From Lepidonotus clava (Eukaryota > Annelida > Polychaeta > Phyllodocida > Polynoidae): a DNA stretch of 64,000 bases. Positions 47,301 to 58,316 of the stretch are shown here, in pieces (positions within the stretch are counted from its first letter, which is position 1; every line of letters starts with the position of its first letter). The stretch is from positions 30,358,792-30,422,791 of the forward strand of contig OW387135.1 of the NCBI GenBank assembly GCA_936440205.1. Direction: 5' to 3'. The notes beneath the pieces are model-generated. The model was not told the origin of the DNA. It saw only the letters and a program-made list of their open reading frames with translations, and made no database searches. Both the position numbers and the translations under genes were made by a program.

Positions 47301-49256
47301 TAGGCCGGGGTCTGGTGGTGGTGAGGGGTGGTGGGCCCAGGTGCGTCCTCAGGTGGTTAATAGACAACGAGCTGGGGGGAAAGGGGTCTTTTTTATTATT
47401 GGGAAGTTGTTGGGGACAGAGCAGGTGGGGAATGATTCAATGTTAGAGAAATATTCCAGTGAAAATCCAGGATCATATAGACCTTAGCTCTGGTTACTTA
47501 AAGTTACATTTACGGTGACCATTCACTAAATTGCAACAGTAGTGTATTACGGTAAGGGTGTCCATACAAGGTTAAGGCAATAAAGTAAAAATAATTCTTT
47601 TGAAAATATGTCTATCTGGTTAATCAAGTTTTATGATTAGATATTTTTATAGAAAATATTCAGAGACCTGGTTTTATAAAAGCAAACCCTGGGCTGAGGC
47701 ACATCTCCCTCCGCCTAATTATTCTTTGAAAAAATTGTACGTATTAAAATTAAATAAATTCAGTGTCTGTCATATTGTTAGTTCATACGTGCATTTCAAA
47801 AACTGACTTGACTATTCATGAATTGGGACCAAAGGCAGTCTAGCATGCATCTCATATATTATGTCTTTTTGTGTTGCAGTTCTGGTACTTCACCTATGGT
47901 ACAAAAGACGTATTAGAACGAGAATGTAAGAACCTACATAAGAAAATCAAGGTAAGAGATCATAATGGGAAGACCTCTGATATCAGTCTCAAAAGTCAAC
48001 TATGACAGTTATTGTTGATTTTTATGAAAGACCCTGATAAAAGACTAAAGTGTCCGAAAAGTTGAATTGAATATTCAAGTAAAGCTTGTCTTGGTTTTGG
48101 TATCCTTAACTGGACTTCAGTATCAAACTATGTTTTTATATCAAACTATATATGATTGTACATGTGCAATGTATAAATGACAATCTTAGTTTCCTCATCG
48201 TAGCTGTAATTTACAATCTAATCTTAATAATGAAATACATCAGTCAATGCCGTCTATACATGAATCCATAAATCAATTTAAAAAAACAATCTAATAGGAA
48301 TTTACCATCAACAAAACTCACGGTTCGTTCTCTCTTTAGGTTGAGCTGGACGGTGAACCAGTCGACCTCCCGGAGATTGAGGGAGTGGTCATCCTGAACA
48401 TCCCGTCCTGGGGCGGGGGGTGCCGGCCCTGGGAGATCGGCGGGCCCTCCAAGGACGTGCCCCCCGCGCGCACCGACGACCGGCTCGTCGAGGTGTTCGC
48501 CCTCTACTCCTCCTTCCACATTGCCCAGCTGCAGGTGGGACTGGCCGAGCCGCTCCGCCTCGGCCAGGCCAAGAGGGTCAAGGTGGGTCAAGGCACTGTG
48601 CAGCTTAAGAGCTGCTCTGTTTTTTCTGGTCTCTTTTTTTTGTTTTTGTTTTTGTTTTTTTCTTCTGAATTGTCAATCTCTCCTGGCTTTTCATTCGTTT
48701 GTTTTCTGTGAAATGTTTCAGCGAGTTAGTCTTAATCGCAGGGTCTATTACTAAGCTTGCGCTCCGTCATTTCTTTTTTTAATTTTTATCATTCTAGCAT
48801 ATTTCAGACATGGCCACTGACTTGTCCAACTATTATTCTCTGTAAGTTAAATTCAAAGAGGTTCCGGCCCAAAATACCAACAATTAATATAAAAGGCCTT
48901 CCATGTACACACGCACCGATGGGGATTGGGGGGTTTTGATTTTTTTAATTTGCATACGTTCCTGTAACCATTCAATGCGTACTTTAATCCGAGGGAAGTG
49001 GGGCTGTCTGAAACTTTTGAAAATTTGCGCACGTACTTAATGGAAGGGCCCATATGAAGTTCTTATATTTGGTTAAATAATACAATAACTTATGCATCCT
49101 TTTAAACATGCCCTACTCCCTGTACAGATCACGCTGACCGGAGGTAACGCCCCCATGCAGGTGGACGGCGAGCCGTGGGAGCAGCACCCAGCCTCCATAC
49201 ACATAGAACACCACAACCAGGTGACCATGCTGACCAAGTCACCGCTTGACCACTGA
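28706..49256 (+). CDS. DGKE: Diacylglycerol kinase epsilon, 9 coding exons, 541 aa (524 without exon 3)
   Basis: Exons: 28706-29377, 29812-29955, 31226-31276, 32942-33087, 33789-33843, 34166-34279, 47880-47951, 48340-48582, 49128-49256; 1626 nt with TGA, all junctions in phase. Human DGKE is 567 aa. The enzyme phosphorylates diacylglycerol to phosphatidic acid with ATP at ER and plasma membranes, and in mammals favours arachidonoyl-DAG. Seen: hydrophobic anchor residues 2-20 followed by basic [19 protein letters not shown] in C1 domain 1; a full His/Cys set in C1 domain 2 (H103, C115, C118, C133, C136, H141, C144, C152); kinase motifs GGDGTVGW 254-261 and LPLGTGND 297-304; [27 protein letters not shown] and [10 protein letters not shown] in the accessory domain; MQVDGEPW near the end. 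Short C-tail, no PH, EF-hand or ankyrin, which fits epsilon. Odd: C1 domain 1 has Ser59 where human has a second Cys (CxxC). Confidence 0.95.
29812..29955 (+). CDS. DGKE: DGKE coding exon 2 (GGDGT motif)
   Basis: Acceptor CATGAAG, donor CTCAAG before GTGAGA; 48 codons. Carries [17 protein letters not shown], the nucleotide-binding glycine loop of the DAG kinase catalytic domain. Confidence 0.94.
29956..32584. other. DGKE introns 2 and 3, mostly plain sequence
   Basis: AT-rich. Apart from exon 3 at 31226-31276, I see no exon, RNA gene or clear repeat before the MITE at 32585. Confidence 0.5.
31226..31276 (+). CDS. DGKE: DGKE optional 51-nt exon 3
   Basis: TCTTATTATTCAG acceptor and TTT before GTAAGT, both strong. 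17 codons, [17 protein letters not shown], phase 0 at both ends, so inclusion and skipping both keep frame. Human DGKE has only about six residues between this exon's neighbours, so it may be a cassette exon or a lineage-specific insertion. Confidence 0.6.
32585..32826. mobile_element. MITE with 5-bp target duplication in DGKE intron 3 (242 bp)
   Basis: Starts CAGGGTAGGAAAATCTG, ends GAATTTTCCTAGCCTG, ATATT on both sides (32580-32584, 32827-32831). Inside, GGACGACCAGAAAATGA and GGTCGTCCTC words recur as inverted pairs. Confidence 0.82.
32942..33087 (+). CDS. DGKE: DGKE coding exon 4 (LPLGTGND motif)
   Basis: Acceptor CCTATCCAG, donor GACAG before GTGGGT. Encodes [20 protein letters not shown] and [13 protein letters not shown] begins 11 bp after the exon end. 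Confidence 0.94.
33099..33376. mobile_element. Diverged Harbinger-like MITE in DGKE intron 4
   Basis: GGCTTAAACAGAATCATTG then TGTTCAGGTGAC at the left; TTACCTGAAAACTAC then TTTTGGACC at the right. Same order of words as 8660-8991 (CCTATCC, CACTATCCTAAC, GACCTACCTACC). Older than that copy by divergence. Lies 11 bp from the exon 4 donor. Confidence 0.7.
33656..33775. repeat. Short tandem repeat, about 22-bp unit
   Basis: GACTCTTTGTAATGTCTCA units with changes, four to five copies, ending just before exon 5. Confidence 0.75.
33789..33843 (+). CDS. DGKE: DGKE coding exon 5
   Basis: Acceptor AATTGCAG; AG from exon 4 plus A gives Arg, then [18 protein letters not shown]; donor GTGAGT. Corresponds to human RWKVQV and the loop that follows. 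Confidence 0.9.
34166..34279 (+). CDS. DGKE: DGKE coding exon 6
   Basis: Acceptor AATTCCAG, donor AACAAG before GTATGT; 38 codons. [20 protein letters not shown] and [16 protein letters not shown] match human MNNYFSVGPDALMALNF and HREKAPSLFSSRILNK. Confidence 0.94.
37160..37222. repeat. 12-bp tandem repeat, about 5 copies
   Basis: CAGGTAGGCCGA units; last copies carry CGGGTAGGCCGA. Confidence 0.9.
38066..38340. repeat. Degenerate tandem repeat, about 45-50-bp unit, six copies
   Basis: Each unit contains TTTTTAATGAG, ACAGTTnTTAATGTAGAA and CCTGCCC. Confidence 0.8.
38379..38398. promoter_or_regulatory. Paired CACGTG E-boxes in DGKE intron 6
   Basis: TCACGTGA at 38379-38386 and TCACGTGG at 38391-38398, start-to-start 12 bp. 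The type is bound by MITF/TFE, USF and MYC families. A CAGCTG follows at about 38411. Regulatory role inferred. Confidence 0.4.
39869..40084. mobile_element. TIR element in DGKE intron 6 (216 bp)
   Basis: TTTTACACTACACGACTTTG then AGCTGCGATAT at the left; ATATTGCAGCTCAAG then TCGTGTAGTGTAATA at the right, inverse over about 35 bp. Target duplication unclear. Confidence 0.75.
41609..41635. repeat. (TA)n microsatellite
   Basis: Alternating AT run AATATATATATATATATA. Confidence 0.85.
42039..42195. mobile_element. Diverged relative of the 6-bp-duplication MITE
   Basis: CAGGGATGTAATTCCAATTT then GCCGGATTTCCGTTTTTTCC resembles the left end of the copy at 11222. The right end is not clear. Confidence 0.45.
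43900..44215 (+). mobile_element. Probable tRNA-derived SINE
   Basis: B box GGTTCAATTCC at 43994-44004 within GGGTTCAATTCCCGG. The body is about 200 bp and ends in ACACCCAACA followed by (CACT)n at 44199-44215. Tail and head are in the order expected of a SINE. A box not confidently placed; left limit approximate. Confidence 0.55.
45461..45478. promoter_or_regulatory. Heat-shock-element-like array, four pentamers
   Basis: GAAATTTCTTGAAGTTTC reads GAA-nn-TTC-nn-GAA-nn-TTC, a perfect four-unit match to the HSF1 site consensus. Three-unit matches occur in the tandem repeat that follows (45626-45638, 45749-45761). Function inferred. Confidence 0.4.
45550..45820. repeat. Tandem duplication, about 121-124-bp unit, 2.2 copies
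   Basis: Unit starts GCTGGTATTGGCCGCTTGAA at about 45550, 45671 and 45796, with few changes. Confidence 0.9.
45895..46200. repeat. Minisatellite 6, about 18-20-bp unit
   Basis: Units of CTCTTCCCTGACGGCCCAAA with variants CTCCTCACTGATGACCCAAA, about 15 copies. The 88-codon reverse frame overlapping it is a repeat product. Confidence 0.88.
47100..47350. promoter_or_regulatory. CAGGTG/T-box motif cluster in DGKE intron 6
   Basis: At least six CAGGTG or CACCTG E-boxes, plus TCACACCT, the T-box half-site, in a G-rich 250-bp patch upstream of exon 7. Candidate enhancer; the motif clustering is seen, the role is inferred. Confidence 0.35.
47880..47951 (+). CDS. DGKE: DGKE coding exon 7
   Basis: Acceptor GTGTTGCAG, donor ATCAAG before GTAAGA; 24 codons, [20 protein letters not shown] and KKIK. 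Human has [20 protein letters not shown]. The preceding intron is 13.6 kb. Confidence 0.93.
48340..48582 (+). CDS. DGKE: DGKE coding exon 8
   Basis: Acceptor TCTCTTTAG, donor GTCAAG before GTGGGT; 81 codons. [31 protein letters not shown] and [20 protein letters not shown] match the accessory domain of human DGKE. Very GC-rich compared with its introns. Confidence 0.94.
49128..49256 (+). CDS. DGKE: DGKE coding exon 9 (stop codon)
   Basis: Acceptor [30 protein letters not shown] and then [12 protein letters not shown] before TGA. The C-terminus is shorter than human DGKE, lacking the acidic tail after the last strand. Confidence 0.93.
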   Translation: MTLTGGNAPMQVDGEPWEQHPASIHIEHHNQVTMLTKSPLDH

Positions 49257-52200
49257 CAACTGACCAGTGATTATTAACACAGCAACAAGACAGCACCACT
49301 CAACTCTACAATTCAAAACCAACGCATCTCAGACACAACCTACAGGAATGACTTTTGTATAACATTTTCGCTTGATCTCAGCAAGTGTTTAAAAAATGCC
49401 ATCCATAAAACAATTTTACTTCGATAAATATCAAGTTGCCATTGGCAGAGTAATAATCCTAGCCGAGAAATGACGTCTTGGTATGATATCTGATAATTCT
49501 TATTTAAGGCAAACCTGCTACCCCAAGAGGGGCCATACTCCAGTGATGCATTTCTTACAGGTCTGCTATTACCTCTTAAATGGATTCTCACAGGGTTATT
49601 ATTGACTTTTATAAATGCAAGTGCTTTTGAAACCAATCAGTGAATATTGAATCTAATAGAAAGTATACAGGAGACAAGCAAAGAATCTATTCCCTCATAG
49701 GCTCAAATAGAGTCCTCCTTTTCGCCCATTGGTCACCAATGATTTCGATGCGATAAATACCAATTTGATATCGCCTTCTAGTAAAGAAAGAGGGTAGCAG
49801 GGTAACGTTCATGTGGTGTTGGAGGCTACTTGAAAGTCCCTTAAAAATCTCAATGAAGCATACTATCCAGTCAAGGATTCAAATTATGTATAATGGAGCG
49901 CTTTTTAAAGCGTAATCATTGAAATCCGAATGCGGACAAGTACCTGGAATCAGAATGTATAATCACATCATATTAAACACACGGGTAACATGCAAAGTTG
50001 GCAGAGTCTAAACTGACAGGACTTTTAATAAGTAATCTGTTTATAGAAACATATTATCAACATCTGAATCAAGAATAGAAAACTATGAATATTGTTCCAC
50101 AAGTTAAAAATATCAAGGGTATTTTGACAGTGTAACCCACAGAAAGAAAAAGTGTCTAATTAAGTGAGGATTTGTTGTGGGAGGTGAACATAGTTTACTG
50201 AAATTGGCCACTACTATAATTATTATAGTATATAGCCATTGGTGTAGTTCATGGAATAGATCCATATGGATATGATCAATCATCAGGCACAGTAAATCAA
50301 TAATTCGGAAACTAAATTAGAATTTGGAATTATCTGAAAGTACGATTTTACACCGTATTTTGGTATAAAGTAATTATTTTTTTGACAAAATGGTAATGTA
50401 ATTGTTGACGTTTGAACCGAAAGTGCTCAAGGAGCCTAACATTTGTAAGTATAGCTAAAAAGTGAAGTTATCTCTGAAAAAGGGGGAAAGAAAAAACTAA
50501 CATTGAATATGTTTTCACGGTTGGAGATGTAAGCAAGTATTCCTATGGGAGTTATCCCAATCACGTGATGTTCTTATGGTATGTGTGGCATACTATGTCA
50601 GTATTGTTAACATCTCATTGTTACTGCTTATGTTGGCGAAACCAGAGTTGTGACGTTTCTTTGTTGAGAATGCCATGGTGGAAAACACGCATAAAATCAA
50701 ATCTGGCTCGGCAAAAGCCTGCTACAAGTTTTATAAACACGAGGAAAGAAAACCTTGGCAAGTCGCACCAAATCCTCTGTCTCTTGCTAGATTATAGAGA
50801 TGGTATATTTAAAAACATGCGCCTTTAGTAGATATTGTTGGTAGAAATGCCTTATATGAATTGTGGCCTACAGACGTTTGGGATACATGTTCAAATACCT
50901 TAGCTGTAGATCTGTGATTATTAAATCGTGGTTATAGATATAACATTGTATGTAATAGTATGTTGACAGTTGACGTTAAGGTCGTAGCCTTTCTGCACTA
51001 ATACTAGGTAGAAGTGCTCATACTCTGCAATTATCGATCATTTTATAACTTTATATGTTCCTGTTTTTGTAGAATTTATATCATTTTCTTTGAGTTCTTT
51101 CAGGGATTCATCTTATGATTACCATTCCATGCGTGTTATGATTTTTCTATTTATTATGCATTTGTAAATGACGGAGTCACTATAGGACTAACTGCATTCA
51201 CAGTTACTGTAACATTTGTCATATTATTTTAACTGTTCTTACCGATTTCAATATCTCATTTCATTTATTTCATTATCATGATGTGCTTATTAATGCCACG
51301 TCATTGGAAAGTATTGTACGTGTTAACGTTTAGGTATTGTAGCTGCTGTTGGTAGACTATAGAATTGGCCGTCCCTCGAACTGTATAACTGTTGTATGCT
51401 GAAAATACACCAGGTTAATGCAGTCAGATTAGTTCTGATTAATAAATGTAATATTCCCCTTTGATGCCCAATCTTTTGGTAGAATGGACCAATCAGTTGA
51501 GAGAGAAACCAAATTTAGTTGATAGCTGGTGAAATGACTGTGATTAGGATCTGTCCAGTAGCATGTAATGATTGGTCTCTTGCGCTCGTTCTGTCATTTC
51601 TTGTGGAATTGCTCAGTTATGCAATGTACCAGCATGGTCAGTGTCGTTGATAGACTGGACGTTGTAAGTGCAATTAACTTAGAGTGGATATATTTGACTA
51701 CCATGTAAGCCGAAGATAATTTTATAACACAGTGTAGATATAATTAATCATGTAAAGATTATTTTGATAATATTAACAAAGCTCATGTCATTTAGCTTGA
51801 AATGATAAACCCAGTTACCATGAATTGAACAAATGTATCTCATCTTAAGTAGAATGTCATGAGAACTAACACCCATTGTAACTATTGAATCAATTGTGAA
51901 ACTGATTTGAAAACTAGAAAAAGAAGTACAAGCATAATCTGATTGACAGTATTCATTGACAAAAATTGATATTTTCCATAATTGACCTTGAGCCTTGAAA
52001 TTTTGAAAAGTGTATTTTTAAAATCGACTTTCCAAGGAACTGTGTTCAATATAACCCTCACTATTTGGTTTATCAAGGGAAACGCTTGAAAGAACCTCAA
52101 TGAACCTTTGATTATTTATGTCATTGTCTATTTATTTATACAATTAGAATCTTAGTTTGGCCGCGCTCGCATTCATGTTGACTGCGTTACTTCCTAAGTA

Positions 52201-53250
52201 TATGCTTTACTGTTTTAATTATACCCTTTATTTCTACTGTCTTGTTTTGTCTTCGAAGTGCCATTAAGTTGAATGCGTCCCTAAATTGTCATAAAAGAAA
52301 TTTATCTCTTGATATCGAGCCAGATGAAATGTATACTCTCTATAACCAGTTAACATAACGTATAGAGTTGAATTTCTATTAGATGTTTTCTTTGTTCACG
52401 GTTGAGGTCTGAGGAGGAAGGACCATACTTTTTCAACATGGATGTTTTCATTGTGTAGATACATGGATTCGTTTATCATTTAGAAATACTTTGAATAGTG
52501 AATGATTGATATAAGTACTATCATAAGACTTGCAGTCAGAAGTAATTGTCAAGCTGAAGGTTCGCTGACTGGTATCATGCAGTGTTGCATACAGTATCGT
52601 ATAGGTTGTCGGAATGAAGATCTGATTCTGCTGATTTATTCGTACATGTCGATATGGTGGACATTTTGTATGTAGCTTTATCTTATAGAGTCCTGAGAGT
52701 ATTCAAGTGAATACTATTAAGTAACATCGTATGACAAGTGGCAGCTGTTTCAAAATCTCTTGTCAAAACAACTGATCAAACAACCATCGCCTCTAATACA
52801 GCTGGTATTTCTCTTTATGTGCTTGTTCTTCAAATATTTTTGAAAAAAAACTATACTGATAGACTGTATTGAGGGTACTTCATATTAATTTCATTTTGTC
52901 ATTCTGTATGTTATATTATCAAAGACCATCAAAGTTGTCGAGGCGCCTCATGAAGGGCCGTTTTTTCTCAGAGTAATAACTAAAAACTTCCGTCGATTTA
53001 CAAAATGGTTTGAAGGTTTGAAGACGGAATCATGTATGCCTGTGATGGGCATGTGGAATATCTATAATTTAAAAGTACGATAGCATTACTCCAACAAAGG
53101 AAAGGGTTTTGTCATTGATAATTAAGTTAGGTTCAAGTAGGCTGAACCTTTCTGTGACTTTGATGTAAGAAATACGTGTGTAGAGCCTGCCGTACCAAGC
53201 CTTTACGCAATTCTTTGTTGTTCTACATCAATAAACTCTACATGATAACT
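49257..53250 (+). other. DGKE: Probable long DGKE 3' UTR
   Basis: AT-rich with no supported exon, RNA gene or repeat over 4 kb, markedly poorer in repeats than the rest of the window, as expected for transcribed UTR. Ends at a good poly(A) signal. Extent is inferred. Confidence 0.45.
53230..53235 (+). terminator. Candidate DGKE polyadenylation signal
   Basis: AATAAA followed within 20 nt by a U/GU-rich stretch (CTTTCTGTTCTGTTTCACTTTG). An earlier AATAAA at 51441-51446 is an alternative. Confidence 0.4.
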
Positions 53251-56200
53251 TTCTGTTCTGTTTCACTTTGAGGGAAGACTACCATAAAGGTTTTCAATCA
53301 TCCGGTCAATTTACATATTAAAACTGCTTAATTAATTCACTTTTCAACTATTTCCTGGTTGACGTAAGATGCTAGTGTAATTACTGAAAGAATAGTATAG
53401 TTGGCGGAATTGACGCCAGGTGGCCTGGCATGAACCTTATGTGGCACGAGGAAAATATATCTTACCATATGAATGGCATATAGCAATAGAGTGCACAAAA
53501 GATCAGCATTCTAGCCCGATGGACGGTGCTCTAAAAAAGAGTATGACAGTAGGTCGCCAAAAAATTACTAAATTACGATGGTAGTGCAACCTGAACAGCT
53601 TAAGACGACTAGATCGAAAAAACACGTGATGACAAAAGATGTTCGTATATGCACGGTTCATGGTTCTTGGTACTTTTAAAGGCGGAATTTTAAGTAGTAA
53701 TATAAACATGGAAAAATAATTTAACATAAATAATTTCCATGTGACAACGAACATTACAACGATAAATGAAAACATCATGGCTCACTCTTTTTGATTCAGT
53801 GCAAAACTATTTTGCATATTGTCAGCGTCACAATTCAAACGTAGCGCCGAAAACCCCTTCCTGTCATTCTGAAGGAGAACTCTGCCAAAGTCATTGTTTC
53901 AGAAGATTTTCTTTGTCATGAAATTTGTTTTATGGGCAAACTGAACTGGTCAGTGTTGGGGACGGAACCACTGACCACCTGGGCCGGTCACTTTGACCAT
54001 AGACCACCACGTCTTGGCTACCTCAACTAGCCCCAGCACGCTATGCGCTGCCTCTGATCACTGACTGGAGGGGTCGCAGTCATTGGGGCAAATTGCTTTC
54101 GCCAACCAGCATTGTTGTTTTCTTGTCAGGAAGACCCTAATTTTGGGCTCATCACGTCCACGGCCATTAGTGAGACTGAGCGTGACGACTGACAGTGATA
54201 TGACTGGTCTTATGACTGGTTGAAACCAGGACTGAATTTAGGGCGGCTTAGGGAAACCAAAGTCCTGTCCTACTACATAGTGCTCAATTATTTATTTCGC
54301 CAATTTGGTTCAGTGTATCGAACAGTAGATTTGGTTTATCAAGCTTACTTTACATGTAAACTAAAACTATAGAATGACGTGGAGAGCAAAAATAAAACTG
54401 GTGTCCCGGTTGCAAATGATTCGTGCATGCAGATCATGTTGTGCTGCCTCGAATGAATGGGATGAGCAAACAGTTATAAGAGGATTCAGACCACTTAAAC
54501 GTTCTTTGCTGCTCATAAGCAGCTGATAAAGTGCTGCATTGGTTCTATTGTTGGTCAAGAGATATCATTGTCTCCTTCGTCTTTTATGATGGTCTTCGTG
54601 AAAATATCGATGGAAGAAGTTTGTATAATCGGAACACAGAGGCACACAGATGGGCCTCATGTAAATTACAGACCTTTATGGTAGGAACAGATAGGCAGAT
54701 ATAGACTCCATTGTATCACACTTATTTTACCATCGCTCATGCCTGAGCGAAACGTTGTAGCTATTTTGCTTCTTGTTTTTGTATTATAACCAAGGGAAAT
54801 AGTCCAAAATACATGGGTAAGATGCGGTTGCTATTTAAACTTTGCAGTTGCCTATCCATTTAATTCCATGCACTGTACATATTAAAACGCAGCTATAGCA
54901 AGGGCGGATCTAGAGTCAGTCATCAGGGGAGAGGGGGAGCGAATTCCCCCCCCCCCACCCCACCCAAAGAAAATGGAAATTATATAGAAGATTAGATTTG
55001 TACGAGGGGTTTCATTTAAAATAATTCTGCACGAGGATAATCTTTTCACTAAACATGGAGGCAATGTTCAATCTTGTTCCAAATGATACGTATTCTTCTA
55101 GTGAGAATCGTTACAATTTGGTCCATTAAGATTTCCAAGGCTATAATTACCGTGCATTCAATCAATCATGATGTTTTAATACATGTATTCCAGCACATCC
55201 CACCAGCGCAAAGCCATGTTCTCATTACTACACCTACTCACGCTGTGGCCCCGCCTCCTAACACCTGGCCTGTTATTACACTGGGATTTTTATGATTATT
55301 CTATGCCACAAGTGACTTTATGATGTGAGGAAGCAACGGTCCCACCAAGATGCCCCTCCAGCGTGACATCTAGGAGCTTGATTCGCTCTGACACCAATAC
55401 AACTTCTGTCAGAGCGCTGTCAACCCTGAAAGACTCCCTGATGGATGGCGATCGATATGTTGCATGATGTTGCCATGGTGATCTGTGCAGGGGACTTGAG
55501 GGGGTTATAGATCAGAGCGGGACAGGGGGCGTGGTGGTGGTGGTCAAGGGTAGGGGGTGGTCAGTCCACCATGGCACCTGGGGCGTAGGCAGGAGGCGTC
55601 AACCTAAAGGACGGAAATTAGAGGTGTTGTTGCGACTTGACCACCGACATGGTTGACCTCACACTGGACACGCAGACAGTGGAGTGGTCAGTCTGCATGG
55701 GGTAAAAATTGAATTACATTCTCCACGGTTCTTAAGATGCTTGATACGTATTCCTAAATTCAGGAGAGAGGCATAACCTTAAAAATGACTAAATATTTTC
55801 TTCTGTAACATTCTAGAAGATGTAAAGGCCTCTTATTCAACTGTACAGCACAGGAAATGATTTCTGGAAAAGATATATAGCTTTGGGGTCTTGATGATGA
55901 TGTGACAACAACAAATACTTTGAATTATTAATGCCCATTGAAACTGAAATATGAATACCAAAACACAAACGTTGAAAATCTAAGATAAATATTCTGAAGC
56001 ACTGATAATATTAAATCAGTTTTTAATTTGTTTGTACTAAAGTACAGATCGAATTACAGAACATTTGTTAACTTAAAGATACAAGGATACAAACGTTATT
56101 ATTTCATATAAGAGACCACCCATATCATGTGTAAAGCCGTGCTGATTCCTGGTGTAGGCTATGAGGTAACCTCAGACTGGTCTATTATAGAAAGTTGCGC

Positions 56201-58316
56201 GTATGCTCAGGTACCCTGAGATATCAATGTAGTACTTAAGCCGCTGTTTCTGGTATAGAGCAAGGAGAGCATTGCAGTCTTCTTGCAAGGTCTACAGTGC
56301 AGAATGGATCTTGGTGGGAGCATGTTCTGGAGTGAATATTATGAATAGGAAACAACCAGTTTAGCGATTGTATAAGGAGCCTGATGTTATTGTATTGAGT
56401 GGATGTATACCATCTCTTGAGATAACTTGAGTGATGCAATGGCTGTCTCACCTTGGACCTAATTAAAGAATCCTATCATTTGTGTTCACCATCATTTGTT
56501 CTATTGAACTATAGGAATAAATGATTAAAGAATGGAGATGAAGACAAGATCGAAACCATACTAATTTATTAAGAACTAACATCTGTTATCAAGGAGTGTT
56601 GTGTCAGCACAATAGCATTTCTTAATTTGAAGAAATTCTACCATATGGTTACTTTGTAAAGAATTATTATTTACAAAATGTTTGGCCTATAAGCATTCAG
56701 CTTTTGTACCATGACTGTGATGTAAAATCCAAAAGACATGGCGTTCACTGTTGCCGATTTAGTAGACATTTTATCTCATTTGAGTGTAATTTCTTATCAT
56801 GTAAGATGTAAAATGAAGTAATTACATGTACATTTATTAAATATATCATTTACAGTAATTTAGAAAATATAATGTAATTCAAAAACCATAGGAATCGCGT
56901 ATAAGCAAAGTATTAGGGAAGATAATAGCCGTTGCTATTTCTTGTATCGGTTTCCAATGTTACAACATTGCAAAAAATAGGTTTAACCTGACCTGTATAG
57001 TTCAGTTTTGCAATTCGTATTTCATTCTCAATTTTTATTTCGGCAATGAAAAACTCGTTACCTTTTAAATATAATTACAGTTATTACTGTCACTATTAGC
57101 ATCGCCATCTTTTCATGTCGTCAACTCTACTCATGTCTTAATGTATCATACCGTGTTTCTGGAATTAATACAATGCCAGTGATCATTGTCTCAGTAATCA
57201 TTTCATATTTTAGATAATTATGCCTCATTTTTCCTCCTGACAGCGTTATCCCTTTATCTGCCGACTCCCTGTCAGGTCTTGTCTGTCCCCGGATGAACCT
57301 CCTCCATCTGTTTCCCATATGATGATGCGCGCGCTCAATGCAGTCAAAGCAGACGACATTCTGACAGTCATGTGCGCTGGTGACCGGCTGACCCTCCTCT
57401 CGCACCAACTTTACGGTCCAGGGGTTGATGGAGACCAGCGAACTTTAAAATTAAGATCAGCAGATGGTCACTCTTTCCTCGATTCAATAAAATCCTGAAT
57501 AGTTGAGGTAACTTTTTTTCAACTTTTGCAGGAGTCCACTGTCAGTCCATGTGTAATGTTAGACGGTTCTAGAGGTTTCTTAAGTCGTTAATTTTGCTCT
57601 CCATGAAAAGCGCAGGCGCGTGTCCAGCCTAAGAAATACATGATAAATCCTAAATAATTCTGAATGCCCTGTAAACGTTTGATCGGCCAGGCTTTAAGAG
57701 TAGACATTGAAACTCTATATACATTGAAACTTTTTTTATAATCAACAGCTGATGTGAAAATCAAACAAAAGACGAAGAAACGTTTCAACTTTTATGTCAT
57801 GTCTGCCCTAGATAGTCTGTATGAAGACATTGTGTATTTTTATGTAGTGCAATACTTGATGCGCCCACGCTTTCCAATCATTCCCCCTTCTTATGAAAAC
57901 GGTCGGTGCTTCAGATTGAAACATGGCTTGTTGACATAGACGGGGGAAAGAGGTTTTTTCCACACGTGTGCAAATAAAAAAGACCACCCTCTCGTGGCCC
58001 CGTCAACACTTGGCCAGATCCCCGGAATTCTCGTCTACATGGGCCTGGCACGTACACTGTCCAAGAAGTGGTCTGGGGGATAGGCAGGGTTACTTCACCA
58101 AACAGGCAAAGACATAGCAAGGAAAAAGTAAGGCTTTCTTTTTCTTGCCTTGTCCATGGCATCAATGTTATAGAGAGTAATGGCTTATAGCGACCGTATA
58201 CAGATTATGTACATATATATAGAGAATGAGTTTGTCTAGGCACTTTGATGGTAATGAAGCCAGATCAGAAATAGTGATAAATATAATTAATGCGTGTCAC
58301 ACTGTCGATTTCACGG
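53251..58316. other. Downstream flank, no gene recognised
   Basis: Reverse frames at 53503-53778 and 57127-57408 show no domain or splice support. GGGCGGATCTAGAG at 54901 followed by purine- and C-runs is a piece of a dispersed repeat also near 18298, 21067 and 34770. Confidence 0.5.

Larger units (their letters stand above)
34280..47879. other. DGKE intron 6 (13.6 kb)
   Basis: No supported exon. Holds tandem repeats, SINE and MITE copies, GC-rich patches at 36660-36810, 40085-40210 and 47100-47350, and motif clusters listed separately. Stretches 34660-36600, 40470-41600 and 42600-43850 show nothing I can name except a near-RFX motif (GTTTCCATGGTGAC at 43273-43286) next to a CCAAT-like box. 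Confidence 0.6.

Noticed and set aside
57127-57408. 93-codon reverse frame
   Set aside because: No recognisable domain, no flanking splice support and ordinary composition.
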